From positions 98,775 through 162,774 of the forward strand of contig CAYNRG010000004.1 of NCBI GenBank assembly GCA_964399545.1: DNA of 64,000 nt. The letters run 5' to 3'. A model generated the notes under the pieces. It had not been told where the DNA came from. It saw nothing but the letters and a program-made list of their open reading frames with translations, and made no database searches. Below, in pieces: positions 9,183 through 17,174 of this stretch (its first letter is position 1; each line of letters opens with the position of its first letter). This DNA comes from CAYNRG01 sp964399545 (GTDB lineage Bacteria > Bacillota_I > Bacilli_A > Erysipelotrichales > Erysipelotrichaceae). Made by a program: the position numbers and the translations under genes.

Positions 9183-9269
9183 GGGGATATGGCGGAATAG
9201 GCAGACGCATCGGACTTAAAATCCGGTGATGGAAACATCGTATGGGTTCAAGTCCCATTATCCCCACCA
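9183..9269 (+). tRNA. tRNA-Leu (TAA)
   Basis: This is a long-variable-arm tRNA with acceptor GGGGATA/TATCCCC, anticodon TAA within CTTAAAA, variable arm TGATGGAAACATCG, T-loop GGTTCAAGTCC and an encoded CCA. Confidence 0.92.
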
Positions 9270-9277
9270 TTGAACTT

Positions 9278-9309
9278 AAAACTCTTTATAGCAAAGAGTT
9301 TTATTTTTA
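9278..9309 (+). terminator. Terminator after tRNA-Leu
   Basis: AAAACTCTTT (9278-9287) pairs with AAAGAGTTTT (9293-9302) across a 5-base loop, followed by ATTTTTA. Confidence 0.8.
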
Positions 9310-9522
9310 TTTTCAAGCCCTTTGTGATGAATAGGGAAAAGGTATGAATTAAACTTTTTCCTATTTATTGGAGCAGAATAATCTTTGAAATTTCTCCTTT
9401 TAAATCAAGGAACTCTTAAAATAATGATATTAAATAATTATGGGGTAGCTTGTGTTCACTTTTTATCCTAGGGGGCTAATTAAATATATAATAGGTAAAA
9501 ACAAAATATTATTAAATTTATG
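9310..9522. other. Non-coding gap with one long hairpin
   Basis: No gene is visible between the two tRNA units. The stretch contains a 12-base imperfect inverted repeat, AATAGGGAAAAG (9330-9341) with CTTTTTCCTATT (9354-9365), one G-U pair and a 12-base loop. No T-run follows it, so it is not an obvious terminator. Confidence 0.4.
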
Positions 9523-9551
9523 TTGCATTTTTGCTGTTAGTTTGCTATTAT
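9523..9551 (+). promoter_or_regulatory. Promoter of the second tRNA unit
   Basis: TTGCAT (9523-9528) and TATTAT (9546-9551) are 17 bases apart. The -35 and the bases after it (TTGCATTTTTG) are identical to those of the tRNA-Cys/Leu promoter. Confidence 0.7.
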
Positions 9552-9582
9552 TATATAGCACTGTTAAAACACAGTGATATAT

Positions 9583-9659
9583 GCGCCCATAGCTCAATTG
9601 GATAGAGCGTTTGACTACGGATCAAAAGGTTGCGGGTTCGACTCCTACTGGGCGCGCCA
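9583..9659 (+). tRNA. tRNA-Arg (ACG)
   Basis: The acceptor GCGCCCA pairs with TGGGCGC, the anticodon ACG lies in CTACGGA, and the gene ends in an encoded CCA. The A at position 34 would be deaminated to inosine to read CGN codons. Confidence 0.93.
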
Positions 9660-9674
9660 TTTTATTAAAAAGAA

Positions 9675-9751
9675 CGGGATGTAGCACAGCTTGGTAGTGC
9701 ACTTGATTTGGGATCAAGGGGTCGCAGGTTCGAATCCTGTCATCCCGACCA
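9675..9751 (+). tRNA. tRNA-Pro (TGG)
   Basis: The acceptor CGGGATG pairs with CATCCCG. The anticodon TGG lies in TTTGGGA and CCA is encoded. Confidence 0.93.
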
Positions 9752-9764
9752 TTTGTTTTTAAAT

Positions 9765-9841
9765 GGCGAGGTAGCTTAGTTGGCTAGAGCGTTCGGTTCA
9801 TACCCGGAAGGTCGTGGGTTCGAGTCCCACTCTCGCTACCA
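9765..9841 (+). tRNA. tRNA-Met (CAT), elongator
   Basis: The anticodon is CAT within TTCATAC. The first acceptor pair is G-T and the anticodon stem lacks three consecutive G-C pairs of the initiator type. The body resembles Bacillus elongator tRNA-Met rather than tRNA-Ile2. CCA is encoded. Confidence 0.85.
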
Positions 9842-9861
9842 TTTATTGTAAGGCAGCTGAC

Positions 9862-9938
9862 GGACCCTTAGCTCAGTTGGTCAGAGCTACCGGCTCATAA
9901 CCGGTTGGTCGTAGGTTCGAGTCCTACAGGGTCCACCA
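9862..9938 (+). tRNA. tRNA-Ile2 (CAT, lysidine type)
   Basis: The gene has anticodon CAT in CTCATAA, acceptor GGACCCT/AGGGTCC and CCA. Its sequence resembles Firmicutes tRNA-Ile2, whose C34 is changed to lysidine by TilS so that it reads AUA. The identity rests on resemblance, since the gene anticodon alone would say Met. Confidence 0.75.
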
Positions 9939-9951
9939 ATTTATTTATTAT

Positions 9952-10042
9952 GGAGGAATACCCAAGTGGTTGAAGGGTCCGGTCTTGAAAACCGGTAGGT
10001 CGGGAAACTGGCGCCTGGGTTCGAATCCCAGTTCCTCCGCCA
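9952..10042 (+). tRNA. tRNA-Ser (TGA)
   Basis: This is a long-variable-arm tRNA with acceptor GGAGGAA/TTCCTCC, anticodon TGA within CTTGAAA, a variable arm around TCGGGAAACTGG and an encoded CCA. Confidence 0.93.
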
Positions 10043-10074
10043 TTTTAATAGATTTTAGATAATTAAATTAAGTT

Positions 10075-10103
10075 TTGATTATTTGAGATAAAAATGCTAT
10101 AAT
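10075..10103 (+). promoter_or_regulatory. Promoter of the tRNA-fMet/Phe unit
   Basis: TTGATT (10075-10080) and TATAAT (10098-10103) are 17 bases apart, preceding the initiator tRNA. Confidence 0.7.
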
Positions 10104-10117
10104 CTTATAGTACACAT

Positions 10118-10194
<77 letters not shown>

Positions 10195-10197
10195 AGT

Positions 10198-10273
10198 GGT
10201 CCTGTAGCTCAGTCGGTAGAGCAATGGACTGAAAATCCATGAGTCGCCGGTTCAATCCCGGCTGGGACCACCA
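10198..10273 (+). tRNA. tRNA-Phe (GAA)
   Basis: The acceptor GGTCCTG pairs with TGGGACC, the anticodon GAA lies in CTGAAAA, and CCA is encoded. It lies 3 bases after tRNA-fMet and is co-transcribed with it. Confidence 0.93.
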
Positions 10274-10282
10274 TTTGGAAAT

Positions 10283-10315
10283 AAAGCACTTCATAGAGAA
10301 AGTGCTTTTTTTTAT
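10283..10315 (+). terminator. Terminator after tRNA-Phe, probably bidirectional
   Basis: AAAGCACTT (10283-10291) pairs with AAGTGCTTT (10300-10308), followed by eight T. The copy AAAAAGCACTTT at 10317-10328 can also pair with AAAGTGCTTTTT, so the region may stop transcription from the converging minus-strand gene too. Confidence 0.82.
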
Positions 10316-10362
10316 TAAAAAGCACTTTCTGTTTTACTGAGATTAGATTATAAGGGGTAGGG

Positions 10363-12051
10363 TTACTGCTTATAGATGAGTGTTATCTTTTTTTGATACT
10401 TATAAAAAATACAGTGGATCAGAACTGTAAGAAGAGTAATCAATGATAAAAACAAACTAAATTTTTGGATAAATGTTCCAACATAACGAGTTTCATATAT
10501 TCCACTTTCTTGAATATTAACTTGAACTAAGCTTTGTTTAGATTTAAGGGTAGTTATTTTTTTTAAATGACTTCCTTGCTCATTTACAAGAAAAGTTTGA
10601 TAGCCTTTGTAATAAGTTAAAGGGAGAACATAATCTCCAGGAGTGTCAACGAAGAAGGTGAGAGAAGTAGACTTCTTTTCAAAATCACAGAGTGTAGAAG
10701 TAGAGTTAGCTAGTTGGAGGCAAGGAGAAGCTTTTCTATAGTCAGGACCACCAGTAGGGAGGTAGTCTGCACCTGCTAGTTCAGCTCGAACATAAAAGGT
10801 ATCAGATGAATCAATGTTAGAATTTTCTAAGAATGTGGTATAACTAGTTTTTGAAGATATACCATAAGGGCGGTCTAAGACAGGCAATATATGCCAAATT
10901 CCCTCGCTTAATAAAAGAAAGATGAAGAGGCTGTAAATAAATGAGGTTTTTGTTTTTGGGATATAAAGCAGTGAAAGAGAAGCGGGAATAACTAAAAGTG
11001 TAGAAGCAAGTAATAGGAATCGCCAAGGGAACTGTAAAATTTGGAAAAAGGGGAAAAAGGACCACGGCATAATCTTAGAGGTAAGAAATATAAAAATATA
11101 ACCAAGGAGAAGGCATTGCTTAATAAAAGAAATTTTTGGAGATTGTCTCTTTTCAAATAAAATCAGTGGAGAAAAGAAGATCATAAATAAACCAACATTG
11201 AGTGCCATATTATTTCCGTATCCAAAAGTTGTTGTATTTTTAAAGTAAGTTGTAAAAGGTAGAGCTGTGGCAGATAAATTGGATTGAGAGTAGATATGAA
11301 GGTAGAATTGTTGTGAGAAGAGCTGTTCAAGCATAGGTAAAGTAAACCAAGCAGTTAAAAGAAAGGAAAGTACCATCGCTTTAGCGATGGATAAAAGCAT
11401 TTCTTTTGTTAATCGCTTAGTATTGATAAGAGTAAAGATTGAAAAGAGAAAGAAAGCTAATAAGAAGGAGAGATTATGAGATAAAATTAATCCACTAAAT
11501 CCAAAAGCAAGCAAATAAGGTCTTTTTTTATTCTCAAATAGAATATCAAAAATCCCAATTAAAATGATAGGAAGAAAGCAAGTTGCTAAAATTTCTCCTA
11601 AAGCACCGCGAACATAGACATTATTGATTGAGTAATTATTGAATAGATAGAGAGTTCCTGCTAAAAAGGAAATCCAGTAGTTTTTATTTAATCGTTCCAC
11701 TAATTTCATCATTGAAAAGCTACTAAAAAAGGCACAAAGGAAAATAATTAGCTTATAGCTAGTAGCAAGACTAACTCCTAAATTATAGAGAATAGCAGGA
11801 AGGATAAGGAAGAAGTCACTATAGAAAAGAGGGCTAGCATAGCCAAAGTTTAAATTTTTGTAAGGATAAACTCGTGGAATTAATAATCCATCTTGAAAAG
11901 AGCGAGCAAGACCTTCAATTCTACTAATATGAAAATGAGTGTCATGACCGATAGGTAAGAAATCCTTTATTAGGTAAGGTGATGTAAAAAGAATAGCTAG
12001 TGAAAAGCTGAATAGGAGGAATGGTTTATTTTTACGTATCCAGTTTTTCAT
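10363..12051 (-). CDS. Polytopic membrane protein, YfhO/6-pyruvoyl-tetrahydropterin-synthase-related type
   Basis: This 562-residue integral membrane protein has about a dozen hydrophobic helices. It starts like bacterial membrane glycosyltransferase-like proteins (FLPIGHDTHFHISRIEGLA near residue 33; the D-x-H motif in the first outer loop is typical of lipid-linked-sugar transferases). The C-terminal 150 residues form a soluble extracellular beta-rich part (TPGDYVLPLTYYKGY) followed by a last helix. The start at 12051 follows the upstream stop by two bases, so translation is coupled to the PMT-like gene. A role in adding a sugar to surface polymers or proteins is likely, but the substrate is unknown. 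Confidence 0.6.
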   Translation of the reverse strand: MKNWIRKNKPFLLFSFSLAILFTSPYLIKDFLPIGHDTHFHISRIEGLARSFQDGLLIPRVYPYKNLNFGYASPLFYSDFFLILPAILYNLGVSLATSYKLIIFLCAFFSSFSMMKLVERLNKNYWISFLAGTLYLFNNYSINNVYVRGALGEILATCFLPIILIGIFDILFENKKRPYLLAFGFSGLILSHNLSFLLAFFLFSIFTLINTKRLTKEMLLSIAKAMVLSFLLTAWFTLPMLEQLFSQQFYLHIYSQSNLSATALPFTTYFKNTTTFGYGNNMALNVGLFMIFFSPLILFEKRQSPKISFIKQCLLLGYIFIFLTSKIMPWSFFPFFQILQFPWRFLLLASTLLVIPASLSLLYIPKTKTSFIYSLFIFLLLSEGIWHILPVLDRPYGISSKTSYTTFLENSNIDSSDTFYVRAELAGADYLPTGGPDYRKASPCLQLANSTSTLCDFEKKSTSLTFFVDTPGDYVLPLTYYKGYQTFLVNEQGSHLKKITTLKSKQSLVQVNIQESGIYETRYVGTFIQKFSLFLSLITLLTVLIHCIFYKYQKKITLIYKQ

Positions 12052-12053
12052 AG

Positions 12054-13931
12054 CTAGCCGCCAAATGACCATGTAGGGAGCCATTCTAAAAATTGAATAT
12101 AACTTCTTGTTGTTCCCCAACCAGTAAGAACAGGTAAGAAGATGATGTATATGAACCAAACAAGGGTTATATACAGAAGGGCAATTGACTTCATTTGAGG
12201 AAATTTCTTATAAAGAATGGAAAAGCAATAGACAATTGCTAAGATTAAGAAAGGAAGTGCAGGATAATAGTGATAAGCAAAAACACAGCGATCAACAAGC
12301 ATCCAAGGGGCTAATGCAGCAAAATAGCAAACTAAAATTGTCCACCCTTGATTGCTCTTTGTTATAAGAACGGACAAGATAGTAAGAATAAGAGATCCAA
12401 AGCCTACCCAACTGATAAGTGGATTATTAAAACAAGAAATAGTATGAACGGCATTTTCAGAAGAACCAATGTAATACCAAATTGGCTTTATATTGAAAAT
12501 CCATTCATTCCAAGTGCTTTGAAAGGGGTGCGTAGCAGTGAGATTAGAATGATATTCAAACATTTTTACTGAATGATTAAAAACGTTGATAAAACTCCAC
12601 TCATCTCCTTTCCAAACTTTTGTTGGAAGGAAAGAGAATGAATAAATCAGTAATGGGACAAGAATAAAGAAAATGCAGCACCAAAGAATGATTTTCCACC
12701 AACGTTGTTCATAATTAAGTATAGAGGTGCTAGAAGGCAGCCCAAGTTTTTTTTCTTTGTGATAAAGAAGGGTTTGTTTTATAAAGTGAGTGAAGAAGAG
12801 GATGGCTAAGCCAACTGCAGCATAAACTCCAGTCCACTTCACAGAAATAGCAAGTCCCATAGATATCCCAGAGAGTGCTAGATAAAGGAGTTGTTTTTTA
12901 AGAGGATCATTGAAACTAAGCTTACAATAGCGAACCATGAAAAAGGTCATTAATAGAATAAAGAAAATACTAAATGGCTCTAGAGTTCCAATGCGTGAAG
13001 TTGTAATTAACATAAAATCTGCCGCTAATAAACTAGTACCAAAGAGAGCTAATGTGTGATTTTCAAAAAGGTCTTTAGCTAAAAGATAAAAAAGCGGTAA
13101 GATGAAAATTCCAAAGAGTGCACCCATAATTCTCCATCCGAAAGGGTTCATACCAAAAGCTTTAATTCCCAAAGAGATAATAGTAGTTCCTAGAAGAGGA
13201 TGAACGGATGCATACATATCTTGATTATTAGCAATCTCCCAAGCATTTCGAGCATGATAAATTTCATCGAAGTAGGTAGAGTCATAGGCTGTTGGATATA
13301 CAGGGATAATATCTTGTTCATCAATTATAGCTGTAGGGGAATAAGAGTTGCTTTTATTTGAATATTCCATCAAGGATAGAGTTAGAAATTGATCTGTTCC
13401 ACTTTGCTTTAATCCGATTTCATTGACAACAGTTCTAAATGAAGGAACAGATAAAGAAATGAAGCGATAACTCCATTCTCCTTTGGTTACGATCCAAGAA
13501 AGATAGTCACTACGATTATTAAGGGTAGTTAGTAAAGTCCACTCTTTTAAGTCATTACTTCCATAAATTTCAAGATGATTGAACCATACTTGATATCCTT
13601 TTTTTAAGGCATTGTTATCTCCTTCACCACCAATAGCATAGATGGCATCAAAAGAGGGATCTTCTTCAATAATTTCGAAGATGATAGATTCATTATTTTC
13701 TTGGGGTTGCCACCAGGTTTCAGGAAGCGAGAAGGATCCAAGACGCCATAAGGAGAGAATAGCATATATTATAGTTACTAATGTAACAGAAAAAATTTCT
13801 AATCGTTTTTTCTTTGTAGATAAGGGAGCGTAGTTAAAAATTAAGAAAAGAAAAAGAGTTACAAGAATGCAACTAATTAAAAGGATTAAAAATTCTTCGT
13901 TTTGGAACAGAGTTAAGCTTAAATTTTTCAT
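12054..13931 (-). CDS. PMT/ArnT-like glycosyltransferase with discoidin-like domain
   Basis: This 625-residue membrane protein belongs to the dolichyl-phosphate-mannose-protein mannosyltransferase group. The first large loop after the N-terminal domain carries YFDEIYHARNAWEI, with the acidic pair of these enzymes, then HPLLGTTIISLG, RIMGALFG and SRIGTLEPFSIFF. Residues about 70-170 (YQVWFNHLEIYGSNDLKEW) resemble a discoidin-type carbohydrate-binding fold placed between the first helices. It would move a sugar from a lipid carrier to a protein or wall polymer outside the membrane. AAAGGTG precedes the ATG at 13931. It pairs with the next minus-strand gene. Confidence 0.75.
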   Translation of the reverse strand: MKNLSLTLFQNEEFLILLISCILVTLFLFLIFNYAPLSTKKKRLEIFSVTLVTIIYAILSLWRLGSFSLPETWWQPQENNESIIFEIIEEDPSFDAIYAIGGEGDNNALKKGYQVWFNHLEIYGSNDLKEWTLLTTLNNRSDYLSWIVTKGEWSYRFISLSVPSFRTVVNEIGLKQSGTDQFLTLSLMEYSNKSNSYSPTAIIDEQDIIPVYPTAYDSTYFDEIYHARNAWEIANNQDMYASVHPLLGTTIISLGIKAFGMNPFGWRIMGALFGIFILPLFYLLAKDLFENHTLALFGTSLLAADFMLITTSRIGTLEPFSIFFILLMTFFMVRYCKLSFNDPLKKQLLYLALSGISMGLAISVKWTGVYAAVGLAILFFTHFIKQTLLYHKEKKLGLPSSTSILNYEQRWWKIILWCCIFFILVPLLIYSFSFLPTKVWKGDEWSFINVFNHSVKMFEYHSNLTATHPFQSTWNEWIFNIKPIWYYIGSSENAVHTISCFNNPLISWVGFGSLILTILSVLITKSNQGWTILVCYFAALAPWMLVDRCVFAYHYYPALPFLILAIVYCFSILYKKFPQMKSIALLYITLVWFIYIIFLPVLTGWGTTRSYIQFLEWLPTWSFGG

Positions 13932-13993
13932 TCTAATCACCTTTTTAAATTATACTTCTTTTATAGATGAATATCAATGCGATCTTGGGTGAA

Positions 13994-14027
13994 TAAAAAA
14001 AGCATTACTCCTTAGTTAATGCTTTTT
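13994..14027 (-). terminator. Terminator after the patatin gene
   Basis: AAAAAGCATTA (13995-14005) pairs with TAATGCTTTTT (14017-14027) around a loop of about 10 bases. Read on the minus strand it ends in a T-run and overlaps the patatin stop codon. Confidence 0.75.
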
Positions 14028-14880
14028 ATTTCTTCATAAAGCTAAAAATGGCTTCTTTTTGATTTTCCATATCTTGATAGCCCAAATCATATAATTTTTT
14101 CAAGTTCTCAGGATCGCCACTAAAACGTTTGACAGGGATGGTCTTACTAGGACGAATTAGATAGCCACTTCCTTGTTCTGTTAAATTCTTAATTAAACTC
14201 ATTTGGTTGTTATAAGATTCGTGGCGATGTGTATAGTGATGGACCATTTGTGGATATTTTCTATAATTAAAGTTCATCATCCAACGCATAAAAGCATTTG
14301 CTGCTTTTCGTACATATCCCTCAGGTTTTGTTATGATGATTAGGTGTTTGTCATTCCCCTTATCAATACTTCGCTCAATAGGAATCATTATTGAAATTCC
14401 TCCATCTAAGAAACGATATTGATCTGTATTAATGATATGACCTGCGATAGGTAAGGTGCAAGAGGCTTTAATCATTTTCATATCATCATCCATATCTTGA
14501 GGGGAGAAGAAGACAGTTTTGCATTGATTCAGATCATAAATACCTATTTCTGCAGGTAAGTTTCCTGTTTTTACAGGGGTAATATCAAAATGCAATTGTT
14601 GCGGCAATAAATCATCAAACATATACTTATAGCCAACATATCGTTTTTCCTTTAATAAGGGAGTTATACCTACGTTTCTTTTATCTGACATATATTTAAC
14701 AGAAATATCATAGAGAAAATCTTTATTTTTGAGAAGATAGCTATATAGGTGAACTGCACCTGCTGAAATTCCTACATGATAATCAAATTCTACTTGATTA
14801 TCTAAAAGCCAAGCAAGAGCTCCAGCGGTATAAGCACCACGCATTCCACCACCTTCAAGAACTAATCCAATTTTTGTCAT
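14026..14880 (-). CDS. Patatin-like phospholipase
   Basis: This is a 284-residue cytoplasmic patatin-family lipid acyl hydrolase. The oxyanion-hole glycine cluster LEGGGMRGAYTAG is near residue 7, the nucleophile motif GISAG near residue 37, and the aspartate of the Ser-Asp dyad in FLDGGI near residue 160. It resembles the bacterial YjjU/RssA group. The ATG at 14880 has AAGGAG just upstream; a start at 14901 would place that site inside the coding region. It is transcribed alone and followed by a terminator. Its physiological lipid is unknown. Confidence 0.88.
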   Translation of the reverse strand: MTKIGLVLEGGGMRGAYTAGALAWLLDNQVEFDYHVGISAGAVHLYSYLLKNKDFLYDISVKYMSDKRNVGITPLLKEKRYVGYKYMFDDLLPQQLHFDITPVKTGNLPAEIGIYDLNQCKTVFFSPQDMDDDMKMIKASCTLPIAGHIINTDQYRFLDGGISIMIPIERSIDKGNDKHLIIITKPEGYVRKAANAFMRWMMNFNYRKYPQMVHHYTHRHESYNNQMSLIKNLTEQGSGYLIRPSKTIPVKRFSGDPENLKKLYDLGYQDMENQKEAIFSFMKK

Positions 14881-14963
14881 TTTATTTCTCCTTATAAACA
14901 TTATCTATATTTTACATAATATTATAAAAATGGGCAAGAAAAAAAGCAGCTAAAGAAAGGCTG

Positions 14964-15485
14964 CTATTGATAAACAGGAAGAATTAGTTCAATAGGAGTG
15001 TCAAACAGTTTCGCAAACTCAATGACATAATCTCCATCCTCACTGTAAAGAAGATAAGCATTTATATCTTGCGTAGCTCCTTTGCGCAAATCACCGCTAA
15101 ATCCTAAACCATCATCATAATAGAGATTTAGATTTTCAATTTCAGTTCCAGAAGGGCCGAAGTAATTCGTATAAAATATATTGATAGAAGAAGTAGTGTC
15201 ACCTATATTTGTGATTTGAAGAGGGAATACTACAACTTTTTTACCGTCATGACTACTAAAAATATTACTTAGTGTTGTAAAATATGGTTCATCACCTACG
15301 TTTATTTCGAAATTATCAAATTGAAATGTACTACCAAAAGTAAGTATACTTTCATCTACAATTGTACTTTCTTCAGTTTCAGTTGGTTTTAAAGTTAGAG
15401 AGGTTTCGTTTTCTGTAGGTTGAGTTTCTTTAGAGGCACAGCCTAATAATAAAGAAAACGAAAGAATTAGTAATAATTTTTTCAT
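14964..15485 (-). CDS. Secreted lipoprotein with DUF4352/DUF5067-like domain
   Basis: This 173-residue protein has a lipoprotein signal with lipobox LLGC (cysteine near residue 16). A Thr/Glu/Ser-rich linker (residues about 20-45) is followed by a beta-sandwich-like region with the pattern of DUF4352-type domains (GKKVVVFPLQITNIGDTTSSI; LRKGATQDINAYLLY). Such domains occur on lipoproteins of unknown function in many Firmicutes. The start overlaps the upstream membrane-protein gene by four bases, so both are made from one mRNA. Confidence 0.7.
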   Translation of the reverse strand: MKKLLLILSFSLLLGCASKETQPTENETSLTLKPTETEESTIVDESILTFGSTFQFDNFEINVGDEPYFTTLSNIFSSHDGKKVVVFPLQITNIGDTTSSINIFYTNYFGPSGTEIENLNLYYDDGLGFSGDLRKGATQDINAYLLYSEDGDYVIEFAKLFDTPIELILPVYQ

Positions 15486-15859
15486 GTGTTGTTTACTCCA
15501 TTGGTTGTATCTAGTTGCGCTTTTTTGATTTGAGAAGCACCAACAAAAGAAAGTACTAATTGAATAATCACAAACATAAAGTAAGGCATAAATAGAGCGA
15601 TAGCTACAGAGTATAAAATTCCTCCTGTTAATGCAAATCCATATTTTCTTAAGAAAAGGCCTAAACCATTAAAAATAACTGCTAAAAATGTGCAAATGAT
15701 ATGCGGGAAAAGAATTACAGTAAATAGTCCTGTGGCAACTCGTTCAGTATTGCTTGATGATGAACTAGCTCCATTTAAATGAGAAACTAAATAAATTAAG
15801 TAGAGTAAACCGAGTATCAGAGAAACTAATAAAGGTTTATTCAATTTTTGCTTTTTCAT
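15482..15859 (-). CDS. Small membrane protein (about four helices)
   Basis: This 125-residue protein has hydrophobic segments at about residues 10-30, 45-70, 72-92 and 92-112 and a charged tail. I do not recognise its family with certainty; the layout is like the small DUF4190/DUF308-type membrane proteins. AAGGAGG lies eight bases before the ATG at 15859; an upstream in-frame start at 15883 has none. It is the first gene of a two-gene operon with the lipoprotein. Its promoter faces that of the kinase gene, and the shared palindrome at 15916-15932 lies between them. Confidence 0.6.
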   Translation of the reverse strand: MKKQKLNKPLLVSLILGLLYLIYLVSHLNGASSSSSNTERVATGLFTVILFPHIICTFLAVIFNGLGLFLRKYGFALTGGILYSVAIALFMPYFMFVIIQLVLSFVGASQIKKAQLDTTNGVNNT

Positions 15860-15915
15860 AATAATATCCTCCTTATTAAGCATTCTAAATTATAAAGGAG
15901 AGTAAAAAGAAAAAG

Positions 15916-15962
15916 GTATGCTCGATGCATACTTTTTTAATTAATAAAATTAGTGGTATAAT
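15916..15962 (+). promoter_or_regulatory. Palindrome and promoter before the kinase gene
   Basis: The palindrome GTATGC-N5-GCATAC spans 15916-15932 and the -10 TATAAT is at 15957-15962. On the other strand a TATAAT (15894 to 15889) would serve the divergent membrane-protein gene. The same palindrome occurs before the HTH gene at 17076-17092, so it is likely an operator. Confidence 0.55.
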
Positions 15963-15986
15963 AGTAGAAATAGTATGGAGAAAGTT

Positions 15987-17060
15987 ATGAGTCAAAATCG
16001 ATATCAGTTTTTAGAAATCATTAAAGAGGATGAAGAAAAGCGTATTACCCGAGTATGGGATAAGAAAACCTCAAAAGTATTAGTATGTAAGGTTTTTTTG
16101 AATTCGAGAAATAAAAAAGTGTATAAGCAAATATTTGAATATCCGCATAGAGGGATTCCGAAGATAGTTGAGATTAAGGAAGAAAAAGGTCGATTAATTA
16201 TCTATGAAGAAAATAGTCAGGGGCAAGTTCTTTCTCAAATGCGGGGAAAACAGTTCAATCTTGATTATGTTCAATCTATAATCATGGATTTATGCTCAAT
16301 TGTTGATCATCTTCATAATTTAAAACCTCCAGTGATACATAGGGATATTAAGCCTGAGAATGTGATTATTTCGCAAGAAGGCATCCAATTGATTGATTTT
16401 GATATTGCTAGAAACTATATGGTTAATCAAAGTAAAGATACAACGGTACTTGGAAGTATAGGGTTTGCAGCTCCAGAACAGTTTGGATTTGGTCAAAGTG
16501 ATGAACGAACTGATATTTATGCAATGGGAGTTTTATTGAACTGGATGCTAACTGGAAAGATGCTTCATGAAAAATTGTGCCAGGAACCCTTTAGAACGGT
16601 GGTTGTAAAGGCCACCGCAGTGAACCCGAACCTTCGTTATAGAAAAATTAAAGAGGTGAGAAGAGCACTTGAAAAAAGAGAAACCGAGGCTAGAGGTGTA
16701 GAACTCTCTTTTTCTATGAGAAAGAGCAAAAAGGGGAAAGAATCATGGGCTTTGCCTGGATATCGTAGGAAGAAGAAAAAGATAAGAATTATGGCGACAG
16801 TGATATACATTGCTATCTTCTCCACTATGCTGAGTATTTTAACAAGAGTCGGATCAGATGAAACTCTTTACCGAGAAGATATAATGATTGGAAACATAAT
16901 GGTTATGTGGTTTTTAGCAATTTTGTTTTACTGGGATTATAGAGGCTGGAGAAGCAGGTTTGTTTCTTTTGAAAAGCCTCAGACAGTTGTTGGGAGTGCT
17001 CTTTCGTTAATAGGACTTTTATTTATAGCTTTATTAATTGCAGTAGTACTGACTCGCTAA
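15987..17060 (+). CDS. Membrane-anchored serine/threonine protein kinase
   Basis: This 357-residue protein has a eukaryotic-like kinase domain (residues about 5-230). Visible residues are the ATP-binding lysine (VLVCKVF, K35), the catalytic loop HRDIKPEN (D120, N125), LIDFDIAR in place of DFG (D137), AAPEQ, and DIYAMGVLL. There is no glycine-rich GxGxxG loop, as in many short bacterial kinases. A basic linker (SKKGKESW..YRRKKKK) leads to three membrane helices at the C-terminus. No extracellular PASTA domain is present, so it is not PrkC. The start at 15987 has GGAG six bases upstream. It is followed by an HTH gene with the same upstream palindrome, which suggests one regulatory unit. Confidence 0.85.
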   Translation: MSQNRYQFLEIIKEDEEKRITRVWDKKTSKVLVCKVFLNSRNKKVYKQIFEYPHRGIPKIVEIKEEKGRLIIYEENSQGQVLSQMRGKQFNLDYVQSIIMDLCSIVDHLHNLKPPVIHRDIKPENVIISQEGIQLIDFDIARNYMVNQSKDTTVLGSIGFAAPEQFGFGQSDERTDIYAMGVLLNWMLTGKMLHEKLCQEPFRTVVVKATAVNPNLRYRKIKEVRRALEKRETEARGVELSFSMRKSKKGKESWALPGYRRKKKKIRIMATVIYIAIFSTMLSILTRVGSDETLYREDIMIGNIMVMWFLAILFYWDYRGWRSRFVSFEKPQTVVGSALSLIGLLFIALLIAVVLTR

Positions 17061-17075
17061 AGTGACAAACTTAAA

Positions 17076-17118
17076 GTATGCTTAGTGCATACCAATTTTA
17101 TTCTATTACGAGTATAAT
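17076..17118 (+). promoter_or_regulatory. Second copy of the palindrome and promoter of the HTH gene
   Basis: GTATGC (17076-17081) and GCATAC (17087-17092) form the same six-base palindrome with a 5-base centre as at 15916. TATAAT follows at 17113-17118, so the palindrome overlaps the expected -35. Confidence 0.55.
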
Positions 17119-17174
17119 TAAATTAATTATTAAGAAAACAGCTAAAATAGTGTAGTTATTGAGGTGTAGAAAAG

